Shown: positions 23,565 through 31,454 of the stretch, piece by piece
Layout of the letters: every line of letters begins with the position of its first letter
How positions within the stretch are numbered: the stretch's first letter is position 1
Origin: JAGTQI01 sp038868115
GTDB lineage: Archaea; Thermoproteota; Bathyarchaeia; Bathyarchaeales; Bathycorpusculaceae
Direction of reading: 5' to 3'
Length of the DNA stretch: 31,454 bases
Assembly: GCA_038868115.1 (NCBI GenBank)
Contig: JAWBXA010000012.1
Span: 1 to 31,454 of the forward strand
The notes under the pieces: model-generated
Database searches by the model: none
The model's input: only the letters and a program-made list of their open reading frames with translations
What the model was told of the DNA's origin: nothing
Position numbers and translations under genes: made by a program

Positions 23565-25328
23565 TTGAAGTACGCTGAAATTGCCGATGCTTATGAAAAA
23601 ATTGAATCAACAACTAAAAGGCTTGAAATGACGGATCTGCTAGTAGACTTGCTAAAAAAGACGCCTAAAGAAATAATAGACAAAGTTGTTTATTTGACGC
23701 AGGGCAAAATTTACCCAGAGTTTGTTAAACTCGAGATAGGAGTAGCTGAAAGACTCGCTATAAAGGCCCTCGCCCACGCCTCTGGAAGACGGGAAAGCGA
23801 AATAGAAGAGGATATGAAGAAAAGTGGAGATATCGGCGAAACAGCCCAGAAGTTTATAGCCCAAAAAAGACAGCTAACTTTTTTCCAGAAACCATTAACC
23901 GTTCAAAGAGTTTACGAAATCCTTGACAAGATGGCGCGCGCTTCAGGAGCTGGGGCTGTCGACACTAAGATTACGCTTTTGGCCGGGCTTTTGGCAGATG
24001 CTACGCCAAAGGAAGCCAAATATATTATGCGAACAGTTACTGGGAATCTCCGTTTGGGTATTGCAGACATGACCGTGCTTGATGCTCTGGCAATAGCCTA
24101 CGGCGGCGGCAAGGAGACCCGCGAATTAGTGGAGCGTGCCTATAACATATCATCGGACCTTGGAAGAGTAGCCAAAGTTCTGGCTGAGGAAGGTCTCGAA
24201 GGAATCAAAAAGTTCAAGGTTGTTGTAGGTGAACCTATTAGGCCCATGTTGGCTGAAAGGCTTTCTTCGCCTGAAGAAATCCTTGAAAAGCTGAGCGGGA
24301 AATGCATAGCCGAGTATAAGTATGACGGCGAGCGCATTCAAGCCCACAAGGAAGGCGAAAAAATAACCCTGTATTCAAGGCGCTTAGAAGATATTTCCGA
24401 CCAGTATCCAGATGCTATAGAGCTTTTAAGACGACATGTTCTAGCTAAAGAGGCCATAGTGGAGGCTGAATGCGTTGCCATAGACCCGGATACCGGTGAA
24501 ATGCGTCCCTTCCAGGAGCTTATGCATAGAAGGCGCAAATACGGTATTGAAAAAGCTATGGAAGAATATCCAGTTTCGCTCTTCATGTTTGACGCTTTGT
24601 ACATCGACGGGAAAGACTTAACTCTTAAACCTTATCCGGTCCGACGGAAAACCCTTGAAAGCATAATACGAGAGGGTGAGAGGGTAAAACTCGCCAAATC
24701 CATAATTACAGGCGATATAAAAGAGCTTGAAAACTTCTTCTTAGAAGCCATAGAAGACGGTTGCGAGGGCATAATGTGCAAATCGATAAATGAAGATTCT
24801 ATTTATCAGGCTGGTGCACGGGGTTGGCTATGGATAAAATACAAGCGGGACTATAAAAGCGAAATGACAGACACAGTCGATTTGGTGGTGGTAGGTGCTT
24901 TCTATGGGAGGGGAAAACGGGCGGGAACGTATGGTGCACTGTTATTGGCAGTATACGACCCGGAAAATGACACCTTTGAAACTGTGACAAAATGCGGAAC
25001 AGGCTTTACAGACGAGGACTTGGCAAAATTACCAGAAATGATGAAAAAATATGTTATACCGCATAGACATCCAAGAGTAAACTCGTTGATAGAGGCAGAC
25101 GTCTGGTTCGAGCCAAATGTTGTCATAGAGGTTTTAGGCGCAGAAATAACCCTAAGCCCTATTCACACGTGCGCCATGAACAAAGTACGCCATGGAAGCG
25201 GTCTGGCCATACGCTTCCCAAGATTTACCGGTAACTACAGGATAGACAAGGCAGCAGAAGATGCAACAACCACCAACGAAATAGTTGAAATGTACCAGAG
25301 GCAGCTGAAGAAGATTGCCGAAAGCTAG
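23565..25328 (+). CDS. lig: ATP-dependent DNA ligase
   Basis: A 587-aa archaeal replicative DNA ligase that seals nicks, for example between Okazaki fragments. The N-terminal DNA-binding domain (about 1-215) contains the TGNLRLGIADMTVLDAL block. The adenylation motif I KYDGER has nucleophile Lys252. Motifs SRRLEDIS, FMFDALYIDG, EGIMCKS and WLWIKYKRDY follow, and an OB-fold domain closes the protein (about 420-587), ending in the usual SGLAIRFPRF segment. All catalytic motifs are intact. The start is TTG 23565 with GAGGT about 7 nt upstream; no in-frame ATG precedes the conserved N terminus. It appears to be a single-gene unit with an AT-rich TTTTAATA box about 35 nt upstream. Confidence 0.96.
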   Translation: MKYAEIADAYEKIESTTKRLEMTDLLVDLLKKTPKEIIDKVVYLTQGKIYPEFVKLEIGVAERLAIKALAHASGRRESEIEEDMKKSGDIGETAQKFIAQKRQLTFFQKPLTVQRVYEILDKMARASGAGAVDTKITLLAGLLADATPKEAKYIMRTVTGNLRLGIADMTVLDALAIAYGGGKETRELVERAYNISSDLGRVAKVLAEEGLEGIKKFKVVVGEPIRPMLAERLSSPEEILEKLSGKCIAEYKYDGERIQAHKEGEKITLYSRRLEDISDQYPDAIELLRRHVLAKEAIVEAECVAIDPDTGEMRPFQELMHRRRKYGIEKAMEEYPVSLFMFDALYIDGKDLTLKPYPVRRKTLESIIREGERVKLAKSIITGDIKELENFFLEAIEDGCEGIMCKSINEDSIYQAGARGWLWIKYKRDYKSEMTDTVDLVVVGAFYGRGKRAGTYGALLLAVYDPENDTFETVTKCGTGFTDEDLAKLPEMMKKYVIPHRHPRVNSLIEADVWFEPNVVIEVLGAEITLSPIHTCAMNKVRHGSGLAIRFPRFTGNYRIDKAAEDATTTNEIVEMYQRQLKKIAES

Positions 25329-25485
25329 CTTGTGGATATTCCAGCTATAAACTCTATTTCAACAAACCGCAATAACGAAAGTCGCGTTTTATTCCAATAA
25401 ATGGTTGTTGAAACATTATTTTCCATTTTTTTAAACATAAAATTTTTAAATTATAATTTATTGTCATTTGATCCGGTCGGTGAAA

Positions 25486-26709
25486 ATGAAAATTTTAATC
25501 TTAGGAGGCTATGGGGCTCAAGGATCCGTCATTTGCTACGAACTCGCTAAACATAAAAGGGTTTCAGAAATAGTAATTGCTGGTAGAAATCTGGAACGTG
25601 CAAAAGCTCTTAAAAAGATGCTTAAAAGCGATAAACTTTCGATATTGTGTGTGGATCTCAACAATGTTGATGAAGTGCAAAAAGCGGTGAAAGGCTGCGA
25701 CTTAGTAGTTAACTCAGCATCCTACGTTTATGATATAAGAGTAATGAAGGCGGCTTTAGCTGAAGGAGCAAACTTTCAAGGCCTCGCGCTTGGCCCATGC
25801 GTTGACGCCCCTGGAGCACCCACTGAAAAAGTTCTTGAATTAATGCTTGAGATGGACAAAGATTTCAAAAATATAGGAAGAGTCGCTTTGATAGCAACCG
25901 GGGAGGATCCTGGGATAACAGACCTTGTGGCTGGGTATGCCGCAGATAAATTCGAGCGGGTTCTTGAAATACGAATGAAGGACGCTTCCCTCCAAAAAAG
26001 TGAAAGCTTGGTCTCAACGTGGGCTCCTGAGCTTCTCTGGTATGACATGATACAGGAACCCTATGTCTATGAAGATGGAGTATTAAAAAGGGTTCCTCCT
26101 TTCAGTGGCGAAGAAATTTACACATTTCCAGAGCCACTTGGACCGCAGCCATGCTATCACCATTATCATGAAGAACCTCCAATAATGGCTCGCTTCATTA
26201 AAGGTCTGCGATACGCGGAGTTCAAAATGGGTGGGCCTTTTATGCCCTATGCAAAAGCCATATACGATCTTGGACTGGTGAAGGATGAGAAAATCAAAGT
26301 TAGTAATGTTGAGGTTAAACCTTTCGATGTTTTTTGCGCCTTAATCCCAAAACCACCCTCAATGAGTGAAATTAAAGAGATGATTAGTAAAGGAAAACTT
26401 GTAGAAGATGTTTCTTGCATAGTAACAGATATAAAATGTATTGATAAAGGGAAAGAGATAGACGTGTCATATATCTCCATGCTGACCCTTAAAGAGGCAA
26501 ACAAGAGAATCCCAGGTGCAACAGCCACGTCATACATGGTTGGTGTGGGCGGAGGGGCTTTCACGGAAGTGCTTGTTGAAGGATCTATAAGATCCACAGG
26601 TGTTGTTCCTCCAGAGGCTCTTTTAAAGGACGAAAAAGAAGCTGTTATTCGAAAACTAGCAGAGAAAGGTATAAAGATACAAGAAATTGTCAAAAGGGAA
26701 CTTGCTTAG
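25486..26709 (+). CDS. Saccharopine-dehydrogenase-family oxidoreductase
   Basis: A 407-aa NAD(P)-binding protein. The N-terminal Rossmann fold has LGGYGAQGS and a second strand ending IVIAGRN, followed by VDLNNVDEVQKAVKGCDLVVN. This is the signature of saccharopine dehydrogenase and related reductases, with the larger substrate domain from about 125. Members act on saccharopine, carboxynorspermidine-like or other amino-acid conjugates, or have unknown roles, and the substrate cannot be set here. An in-frame TTG at 25468 lies further upstream. ATG 25486 is preferred because GGTGA (25476-25480) stands just before it. A T8 run follows the stop. The gene is intact just before a pseudogene region. 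Confidence 0.85.
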   Translation: MKILILGGYGAQGSVICYELAKHKRVSEIVIAGRNLERAKALKKMLKSDKLSILCVDLNNVDEVQKAVKGCDLVVNSASYVYDIRVMKAALAEGANFQGLALGPCVDAPGAPTEKVLELMLEMDKDFKNIGRVALIATGEDPGITDLVAGYAADKFERVLEIRMKDASLQKSESLVSTWAPELLWYDMIQEPYVYEDGVLKRVPPFSGEEIYTFPEPLGPQPCYHHYHEEPPIMARFIKGLRYAEFKMGGPFMPYAKAIYDLGLVKDEKIKVSNVEVKPFDVFCALIPKPPSMSEIKEMISKGKLVEDVSCIVTDIKCIDKGKEIDVSYISMLTLKEANKRIPGATATSYMVGVGGGAFTEVLVEGSIRSTGVVPPEALLKDEKEAVIRKLAEKGIKIQEIVKRELA

Positions 26710-26732
26710 TTGAGCATCTGTAACAGTTCCAC

Positions 26733-26740
26733 TTTTTTTT
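26733..26740 (+). terminator. Oligo-T terminator after the saccharopine-dehydrogenase-like gene
   Basis: A run of eight T, followed by AATTTT, lies 24 nt after the TAG stop. U-rich tracts of this kind are the usual archaeal termination signal and the substrate of aCPSF1. Confidence 0.5.
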
Positions 26741-27229
26741 AATTTTGAACTTTATCGGTAAACCAGAGAGTAATGCTTTCACACAGATTTTCTTTAACTA
26801 CTTTGCTGCAGTTAATGTTTTGTCCTCTCAATTTCAACATACTTATCATAACCTCCAATGATTAAAAGTGCTCTCTATCTCCGATCAAGCCAATACTATA
26901 AGTAATTTTCATTAATACGAAGATGGATCCTCCAAATCCTCAGAATAGCCAGATTTTTATGATGCCTTATTCACATTTTGCCCGGACAGAATTGTCGTAA
27001 GAATAGTTTTCCTAGTAGTTTTTAAAGTTTATCTTTCGCGTTATCCCTCTGGTTCCTTCTTCAAACTGTCTTATTCTGGCGAATTATTGATTTAGACACC
27101 CTACTTTTTGGCTATTTACTCCAATGACGGTTCTACAATTAAGACTTTGAATGATTTCATCGGGAATTTTATCGATTTTTCTTCACGATCGTTTCTCCCG
27201 CTATTTTAAGGAGTGATCTGCGTGCTAAA
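26741..27229. other. AT-rich stretch without recognisable genes
   Basis: About 490 bp between a T8 terminator and the aminotransferase pseudogene. No frame longer than about 55 codons with protein-like composition is seen, and no tRNA or repeat array was found. On the minus strand 27012-27176 has a weakly coding-like run interrupted by a TAA; this is not enough to call a gene. It is probably decayed sequence bordering the second pseudogene region. Confidence 0.4.
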
Positions 27230-28350
27230 TAATTTTGCATCTCTAACCAAAAGCTGAAAAGTATCTGATAACAAGCATGGTGGCAAAAATAGAACCCCTT
27301 GCAGTTTCAGAAGCGGGAGGTGCTACGATCAAAGATGTTACTGGTAGGGAATACATAGATTGTTTTTCAGGAATATCTGTTGTTAACGCTGGCCACTGCC
27401 ATCCAGAAATTGTAAACGCTGCGATTGAACAGGCCAAGAAGTTAGTTCATGTTTGTAGTTATGTTTACTATGTTCCAACAACAAAAATTGGCTGAAAACT
27501 GGCCGAAATAACTCCACCAAAGTTAAAGAAGACTTTCTTCAGCAACAGCGGAGCTGAAGCTGTAGAATGTGCCGTTAAACTTGCAAGAAAATTCACCAAG
27601 AAATACGAACTTATCGCATTGATGTGTTCTTTTCATGGGCGCACATTTGTGGCTTTAAGCATTACAGGACAAGCTGGCAGAAGAAAATACGATATAGGTC
27701 CGTACCTCCCAGGAATAGCCTTTGCACCACCTCCATATTGTTACCGCTGCCTGTTTGAGAAGAGCTATCCTGGATGCGATCTGTTATGGCTAGATCAATT
27801 CGTAACGTCATTGATTATTGCACGAGTAAAGGGGTGGCAGCATTTATAGCGAACCTATAATGGGTGAGGGTGGCATAATTCCCCCTCCATTGGAGTACTT
27901 TAAAATAGTAAAAGAAAATTTTAGATGAAAATAGCGTTTTGTTTATAGCTGATGAGGTTCAAACAGGCTTTGGTATAACTGGAAAACTTTTTGGAATACA
28001 ATACTATGACGTCGAGCCTGACATAATGACCTTGGCAAAGGGCATAGCGAATGGCTTTCCATTGGGCGCTTGCATAGCCAGAGAAGACATAGGCAACGCC
28101 TTTGAACCGAGTGATCACCTTTCAACCTTTGGAGGAAACCCCGTTTCTGCTGCTGCAGCGTTGGCAAATATAGGCGTCATCTTATTTAGATTTAAGAGTT
28201 GTTAGGGGGAGCGTTTCAAAGAATTAAGCAGGATTCAAACGAGACGAGGAATCGGAAACGTCGAGATGGCGTCGAACATTCCTTCTCTTATGATAGGATG
28301 GAATTTAGAAGACATAGCTGTGGGAATGAACGAATATGTAAGACATCTCT
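27230..28350 (+). pseudogene. Class-III aminotransferase pseudogene (GABA/acetylornithine type)
   Basis: The N-terminal half reads continuously from about 27250 as EGYLITS-like sequence, then DVTGREYIDCFSGISVVNAG, TFFSNSGAEAVECAVKLARK and CSFHGRTFVALSITGQ. The C-terminal half has FIADEVQTGFGITG, the PLP-lysine segment TLAKGIANGFPLGA, and STFGGNPVSAAAALANI. It is broken by TGA 27493-27495, where GEKLAE is expected, by frameshifts near 27790-27800, 27860 and 27920, and by decay after 28180. A last relic LMIGWNLED is near 28290-28310. The PLP lysine codon survives but no full-length product is possible. A different, apparently intact class-III enzyme is encoded at the right edge of the window. 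Confidence 0.82.
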
Positions 28351-28369
28351 AGGGATATCCTGAATAATA

Positions 28370-29381
28370 GCTTTTTCAATTTTCACATATTATTCTCTAA
28401 ATTTAATTAACTCTGGTTGGAGAGAAAGCACGTTGAGTGATGAAGAAATAACCTCTGAGTTAAGGTGCAATTCTAAACGCACAGGGAAACTTTATCCGGC
28501 CCTCATTGACAGGTACGGGAATATTATCGACGGAGCGCACAGGTTAGCCGCTGACAGAAACTGACCTAAAATCAAACTTCATTTTATAACGTCTGAAAAA
28601 GATAGACTTATCGCAAGACTGATAAGCAATGTGTGTCGAAGAAAAGTTTCTGCCAAAGAAAAAAGGGAAATTTTACAAAGGCTTGGCGAAATATATCTCA
28701 GAGAAGGCTTGAAACGTGGAACAGAACTTGCCTATAAGATTTCAGAAGAAACTGGCATGAGCTATAGGTGGGTGATGAAATATCTACCTAGCAACCTTAA
28801 GGAAAGGCACAGTGTTGGCGGCCCTCAGTCCCCTATTTTTACAAGCGTAGATGAAGAATATCTAAAGTTAAAGTTGCACACCATGCAACTCTGTGATTGG
28901 ACATATTGAAGGCAGTCCCTCAAGTAACGGTCTTACGAATAGTTAAATACGCTAACACAAACTTTGTACACGTTCTGCTGGGCGCTCATTTCTATGATGA
29001 AATTGAAAAACTGGCCGAAAACCTAAACATAACACCCGATTGCCTAATTAACAACTTACTAGTCTGGGTTGTGAAAANNNNNNNNNNNNNNNNNNNNNNN
29101 NNNNNNNNNNNNNNNNNNNNNNNNNNNNNNNNNNNNNNNNNNNNNNNNNNNNNNNNNNNNNNNNNNNNNNNNNNNACGCTAACACAAACTTTGTACACGT
29201 TCTGCTGGGCGCTCATTTCTATGATGAAATTGAAAAACTGGCCGAAAACCTAAACATAACACCCGATTGCCTAATTAACAACTTACTAGTCTGGGTTGTG
29301 AAGAAACTGAAAAAAGCAGCCGATAAGAGCACAACTCCAATCAAAGAGCTTCTTACCGCTCTTATTTCACAGTCTGTGTAA
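28370..29381 (+). pseudogene. ParB-like/HTH DNA-binding protein pseudogene
   Basis: The frame from about 28400 reads NSGWRESTLSDEEITSELR, then KLYPALIDRYGNIIDGAHRL, a ParB/sulfiredoxin-type nuclease-fold motif. TGA at 28562-28564 sits where a Trp is expected, as in NWPKIKL. Next comes ISNVCRRKVSAKEKREIL and a helix-turn-helix-like GTELAYKISEETGMSYRWVM. After a frameshift near 28860 and a TGA at 28894-28896 the frame reads LDILKAVPQ, KYANTNFVHVLLG and LINNLLVWVVKKL, ending at TAA 29379-29381. The 28949-29304 region is doubled by an assembly gap. ParB-like proteins with one HTH are frequent accessory genes in TACK archaea. This copy is not functional as a single chain. Confidence 0.72.
28949..29304. 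repeat. Second assembly gap with duplicated 129-bp contig ends
   Basis: 28949-29077 and 29176-29304 are 129-bp direct copies flanking 98 Ns (29078-29175). They differ at one base (A at 29076, G at 29303, a synonymous Lys codon change). The same copy length and N count as the first gap point to an assembler overlap, not a genomic repeat. Confidence 0.92.
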
Positions 29382-29431
29382 AAAAGTATTGATGTTGGTA
29401 CCGTGTTTCTTATGCAGGCTTGCTGTAGGAA

Positions 29432-30508
29432 TTAGGCAGGCCAAAATTCTTTCTCAAAACGGAAAGTACTTGGTTTTCTTTTAATTTTTATTCTCTCTGC
29501 CAACGCATGGGCGATTATCGGCAAAGCAATTGTTGCATCACAGTAGCATTGCGCAAACCTTCCTTCAGGTGTTTCCTTTCCCCAGGAAACTGCCTCTTCA
29601 AAGGTGCATCCTGATAATCCACCCCATTGGGGCGAGTCGGTTGTTATTTGGACGGCATATTTATGGGGATAGTAAGTTTCATCAGATATATTACGGTGGT
29701 TAGGTGCTTTTTCTCTGTGAGGAATCTTTCTATCTGGGTAGAGGAGATCAGCAGTCACAGCGAAAAGTTGGATAAAGTCTTTGGGGACTCCTCCGCCTAT
29801 ATATATTACTCCAGTTTCTTTAACTTTTTCCGCAATCTTCATAAATTCTACATAATCCTTCACCGCGTCGATGGTTAGGTTAAAACCTCTACTTTTGGCG
29901 ATAAGTGCTGCGTCTCCATAGGGGCTGTCAATTATTGCTGGGCAGAAAATTGGCACCTTTTTTTCTGCAGCGGTTGCAACAATGCTTCTAATTCCTTTTT
30001 TGCATAAATATTTGCCGAAAAGATACAGGAATTCTCTCGAAGAATATTTGTAGTTTTCGTCAAGTGTTTGGATAAACTCTGCGATAAGTTCTGTCATTTT
30101 CAAGTAGTCGTCTTCCCTTCCATAGATATCATAGTATCTGTTAAGTCCCATTTTAAATAATTCCTTATCATTCACTATGTGGAAGCCTTGGTAATAACTG
30201 AACCCCATTGCTTCCACAATGTCTTCGGAAATGTTTGCTCCTGTGGGAACTAAAACATCAATGAAGTTGTTTTCGATAAACCAGTTAATTATTTTCCATT
30301 GTCCAGCGGTTGAAAGTGACCCAGCAAATCCCATCATTATTGTAACGTCCTTATCCATAATCATCTTTTCTATTATATCGGTAACTTCAGCTAGTTTCCT
30401 ACCTTGGAATCCTGTTTGCGCCATTTTGTAAAGAAGTTCTGAAATCGAAGTTGGTGTTGTTACCTCAATTGCTTTGACTTTTTTTGATAAAATTTTATTA
30501 AGCTCCAT
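29432..30508 (-). CDS. Deoxyhypusine-synthase family enzyme
   Basis: A 358-aa protein of the deoxyhypusine synthase superfamily, which transfers the aminobutyl group of spermidine with NAD. The Rossmann-like core has MMGFAGSLSTAG, LVPTGANISEDIVEAMG, CPAIIDSPYGDA and IYIGGGVPKDFIQ. The active-site block EEAVSWGK keeps the catalytic lysine (Lys311, codon 29576-29578), followed by YCDATIALPIIAHAL. Authentic enzyme for aIF5A is possible. DHS-family paralogues that act on free diamines (homospermidine-type synthases) are the main alternative. The start is ATG 30506-30508. An AT-rich minus-strand TATA-like box at about 30541-30549 and an inverted repeat at 30515-30532 precede it. Confidence 0.85.
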   Translation of the reverse strand: MELNKILSKKVKAIEVTTPTSISELLYKMAQTGFQGRKLAEVTDIIEKMIMDKDVTIMMGFAGSLSTAGQWKIINWFIENNFIDVLVPTGANISEDIVEAMGFSYYQGFHIVNDKELFKMGLNRYYDIYGREDDYLKMTELIAEFIQTLDENYKYSSREFLYLFGKYLCKKGIRSIVATAAEKKVPIFCPAIIDSPYGDAALIAKSRGFNLTIDAVKDYVEFMKIAEKVKETGVIYIGGGVPKDFIQLFAVTADLLYPDRKIPHREKAPNHRNISDETYYPHKYAVQITTDSPQWGGLSGCTFEEAVSWGKETPEGRFAQCYCDATIALPIIAHALAERIKIKRKPSTFRFEKEFWPA

Positions 30509-30514
30509 TTTGAT

Positions 30515-30532
30515 CGTTAAATTAAATTAACG
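30515..30532. promoter_or_regulatory. Inverted repeat before the DHS-family gene
   Basis: CGTTAA-ATTAAA-TTAACG has 6-bp arms around a 6-bp AT centre. It is placed between the TATA-like box (about 30541-30549) and the start codon, where a repressor would block initiation. Confidence 0.35.
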
Positions 30533-30607
30533 TTTTTTACTTTAAAAATTTAACCTTTTTGTGATGCGAAATCGCAGCCCAAAAAAGAGTAAAAAATTGA
30601 GGGTGTT

Positions 30608-31454
30608 CTAAACTGCTTCCACCATGGGCATTTCTTTGTCAAGCTTTCTGACATGCTCTGCGATTTCTTTAAAAACTTCTAAATGTCTGTTTATGTCTTC
30701 TTTTGTATGTTGCACTGAAATTGTCCACTGCTCGTCGGGTCCCGGAGCCATGGGCACTATTCCTCTGTTTAGCATTATTACTAAATAGAGCATCCACCTT
30801 GCCACCTCGCTTGTTAGAAAGCTCCTCCAATCCTTAATCCTCTTAGCTTTAGTGAAATGCACAGTTCCACTTGTACCGGCCCACTGAACTATAGCGGGAA
30901 TTTTTGTATCGTTTATAATATCCTCATAGCCCTTGGCAAGCATTTCGGAAAGCTTCGTAGCCTTAGCCATGGCATCCTCTGTCAGGATTTTGGTTAACGT
31001 GACTATTCCAGCAGTTATGCATAGCGGGTTAGAGTTAAACGTTCCTGCATGTGAAACAACTCCCGGTACGACGCAACTCATTATTTCCTTTTTACCCGCT
31101 ACGAGAGAAAGCGGATACCCTCCAGCAATGGCTTTTGCCATTGTTACGAGGTCTGGCTTAACTTTGAAGTATTCAGATGCTCCGCCATAGAATTTCCCGC
31201 ATGTTTTCACTTCGTCAAATATCAATACAGAGTTATATTCATCGGCGATATCCCTTAACCCTTTAAGAAAAGCTTGGTCGGGAAGGACAAATCCCATATT
31301 CATAGGTATTGGTTCTAAGATTATTCCTGCAACTTCGTTCCCGTGAGTCTTCATTATTGCTTCAACAGCTTCCAAATCGTTGAACGGTGCTACAAGAGTG
31401 TTTTTGACTACTTCTTCCAGAATTCCTTGCGAGGCGGGCACCTGGTTTGGAAAT
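30608..31454 (-). CDS. Class-III aminotransferase, glutamate-1-semialdehyde-aminomutase-like (N terminus beyond window)
   Basis: The C-terminal about 280 residues of a PLP enzyme; the frame stays open to the window edge, so the gene is cut by the window and not broken. Visible motifs are NEVAGIILEPIPMNMGF, LIFDEVKTCGKFYGG (PLP pyridine-N Asp), TMAKAIAGGYPL (PLP-binding Lys, codon 31133-31135) and SHAGTFNSNPLCITAG. The spacing and the GTFNSNPL block favour the glutamate-1-semialdehyde 2,1-aminomutase-like branch over GABA transaminases. Without haem-pathway neighbours in view, it could equally be an amino-acid or amino-sugar aminotransferase or aminomutase. It lies about 100 bp upstream of the DHS-family gene on the same strand, so the two could form an operon. 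Confidence 0.85.
   Translation of the reverse strand, partial: FPNQVPASQGILEEVVKNTLVAPFNDLEAVEAIMKTHGNEVAGIILEPIPMNMGFVLPDQAFLKGLRDIADEYNSVLIFDEVKTCGKFYGGASEYFKVKPDLVTMAKAIAGGYPLSLVAGKKEIMSCVVPGVVSHAGTFNSNPLCITAGIVTLTKILTEDAMAKATKLSEMLAKGYEDIINDTKIPAIVQWAGTSGTVHFTKAKRIKDWRSFLTSEVARWMLYLVIMLNRGIVPMAPGPDEQWTISVQHTKEDINRHLEVFKEIAEHVRKLDKEMPMVEAV

Noticed and set aside
27012..27176. Minus-strand coding-like run (for example KIPDEIIQSLNCRTVIGVNS) in the 26.7-27.2 kb gap
   Set aside because: Only 30 open codons before a TAA, no recognised family, and such runs occur by chance in AT-rich DNA. It may be a remnant but is not supportable.
28441..28940. ParB-like gene as part of a partition or plasmid system
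   Set aside because: No ParA, no parS-like repeats and no replication gene are nearby, and the gene is broken. Lone ParB/HTH proteins are common in this archaeal group.

Overview
This window is archaeal chromosomal DNA, carried as scaffolded contigs with two 98-N gaps. The evidence is an sn-glycerol-1-phosphate dehydrogenase (archaeal lipid backbone), a proteasome beta subunit next to an aCPSF1 transcription-termination nuclease, an LSm/eL37 pair, an archaeal SepF, Mre11-Rad50, an ATP-dependent archaeal DNA ligase, a deoxyhypusine-synthase-type enzyme, and TATA boxes about 20-30 nt before several start codons. An eL22-like ribosomal protein and a ParB-like/HTH protein suggest a Bathyarchaeia-like member of the Thermoproteota/TACK group. 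That placement is an inference, not a demonstrated taxonomy.

Layout. Bases 1-8150 are compact housekeeping DNA: FKBP26-like isomerase, G1P dehydrogenase, psmB-aCPSF1, sepF, a PUA-domain RNA-binding protein, LSm-eL37, an unknown 204-aa protein, a HAD phosphatase and ribosomal protein uS10. Several neighbours converge with 3' ends that overlap or nearly touch. Bases 8155-14746 hold an AN1-zinc-finger/site-2-protease fusion, mre11-rad50 (TAATG overlap), an FAH-family hydrolase, an EamA transporter and a small unknown helical protein. Bases 14748-18753 form a minus-strand operon: fused ABC permease, ABC ATPase, DUF47/PhoU-like protein and, at its 3' end, the eL22-like gene. An 8+3+8 inverted repeat sits near the predicted transcription start of this operon.

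Bases 18879-23450 are a decaying surface-protein and accessory region. It has a two-repeat exported protein whose C-terminal membrane anchor is cut off by a frameshift, a beta-propeller/calcium-repeat/membrane-anchor pseudogene with four in-frame stops, a NIF3-like remnant, an intact nitroreductase and a creatininase-like remnant. Bases 23565-26709 carry intact DNA ligase and a saccharopine-dehydrogenase-family enzyme. Bases 27230-29381 are a second decay region, with a class-III aminotransferase pseudogene and a ParB-like pseudogene. From 29432 to the edge lie an intact DHS-family enzyme and a truncated-by-window glutamate-1-semialdehyde-aminomutase-like aminotransferase.

Both N gaps are flanked by about 129-bp direct copies of the same sequence. 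These are almost certainly unmerged contig overlaps. Removing 227 bp at the first gap restores one 367-aa ABC ATPase. No CRISPR array, tRNA, rRNA or insertion sequence was recognised. No complete new defence or mobile system is evident. The most unusual items are the eL22-like gene in a transporter operon, the SBP-less fused ABC importer with DUF47, the anchor-loss frameshift and the two clusters of pseudogenes.
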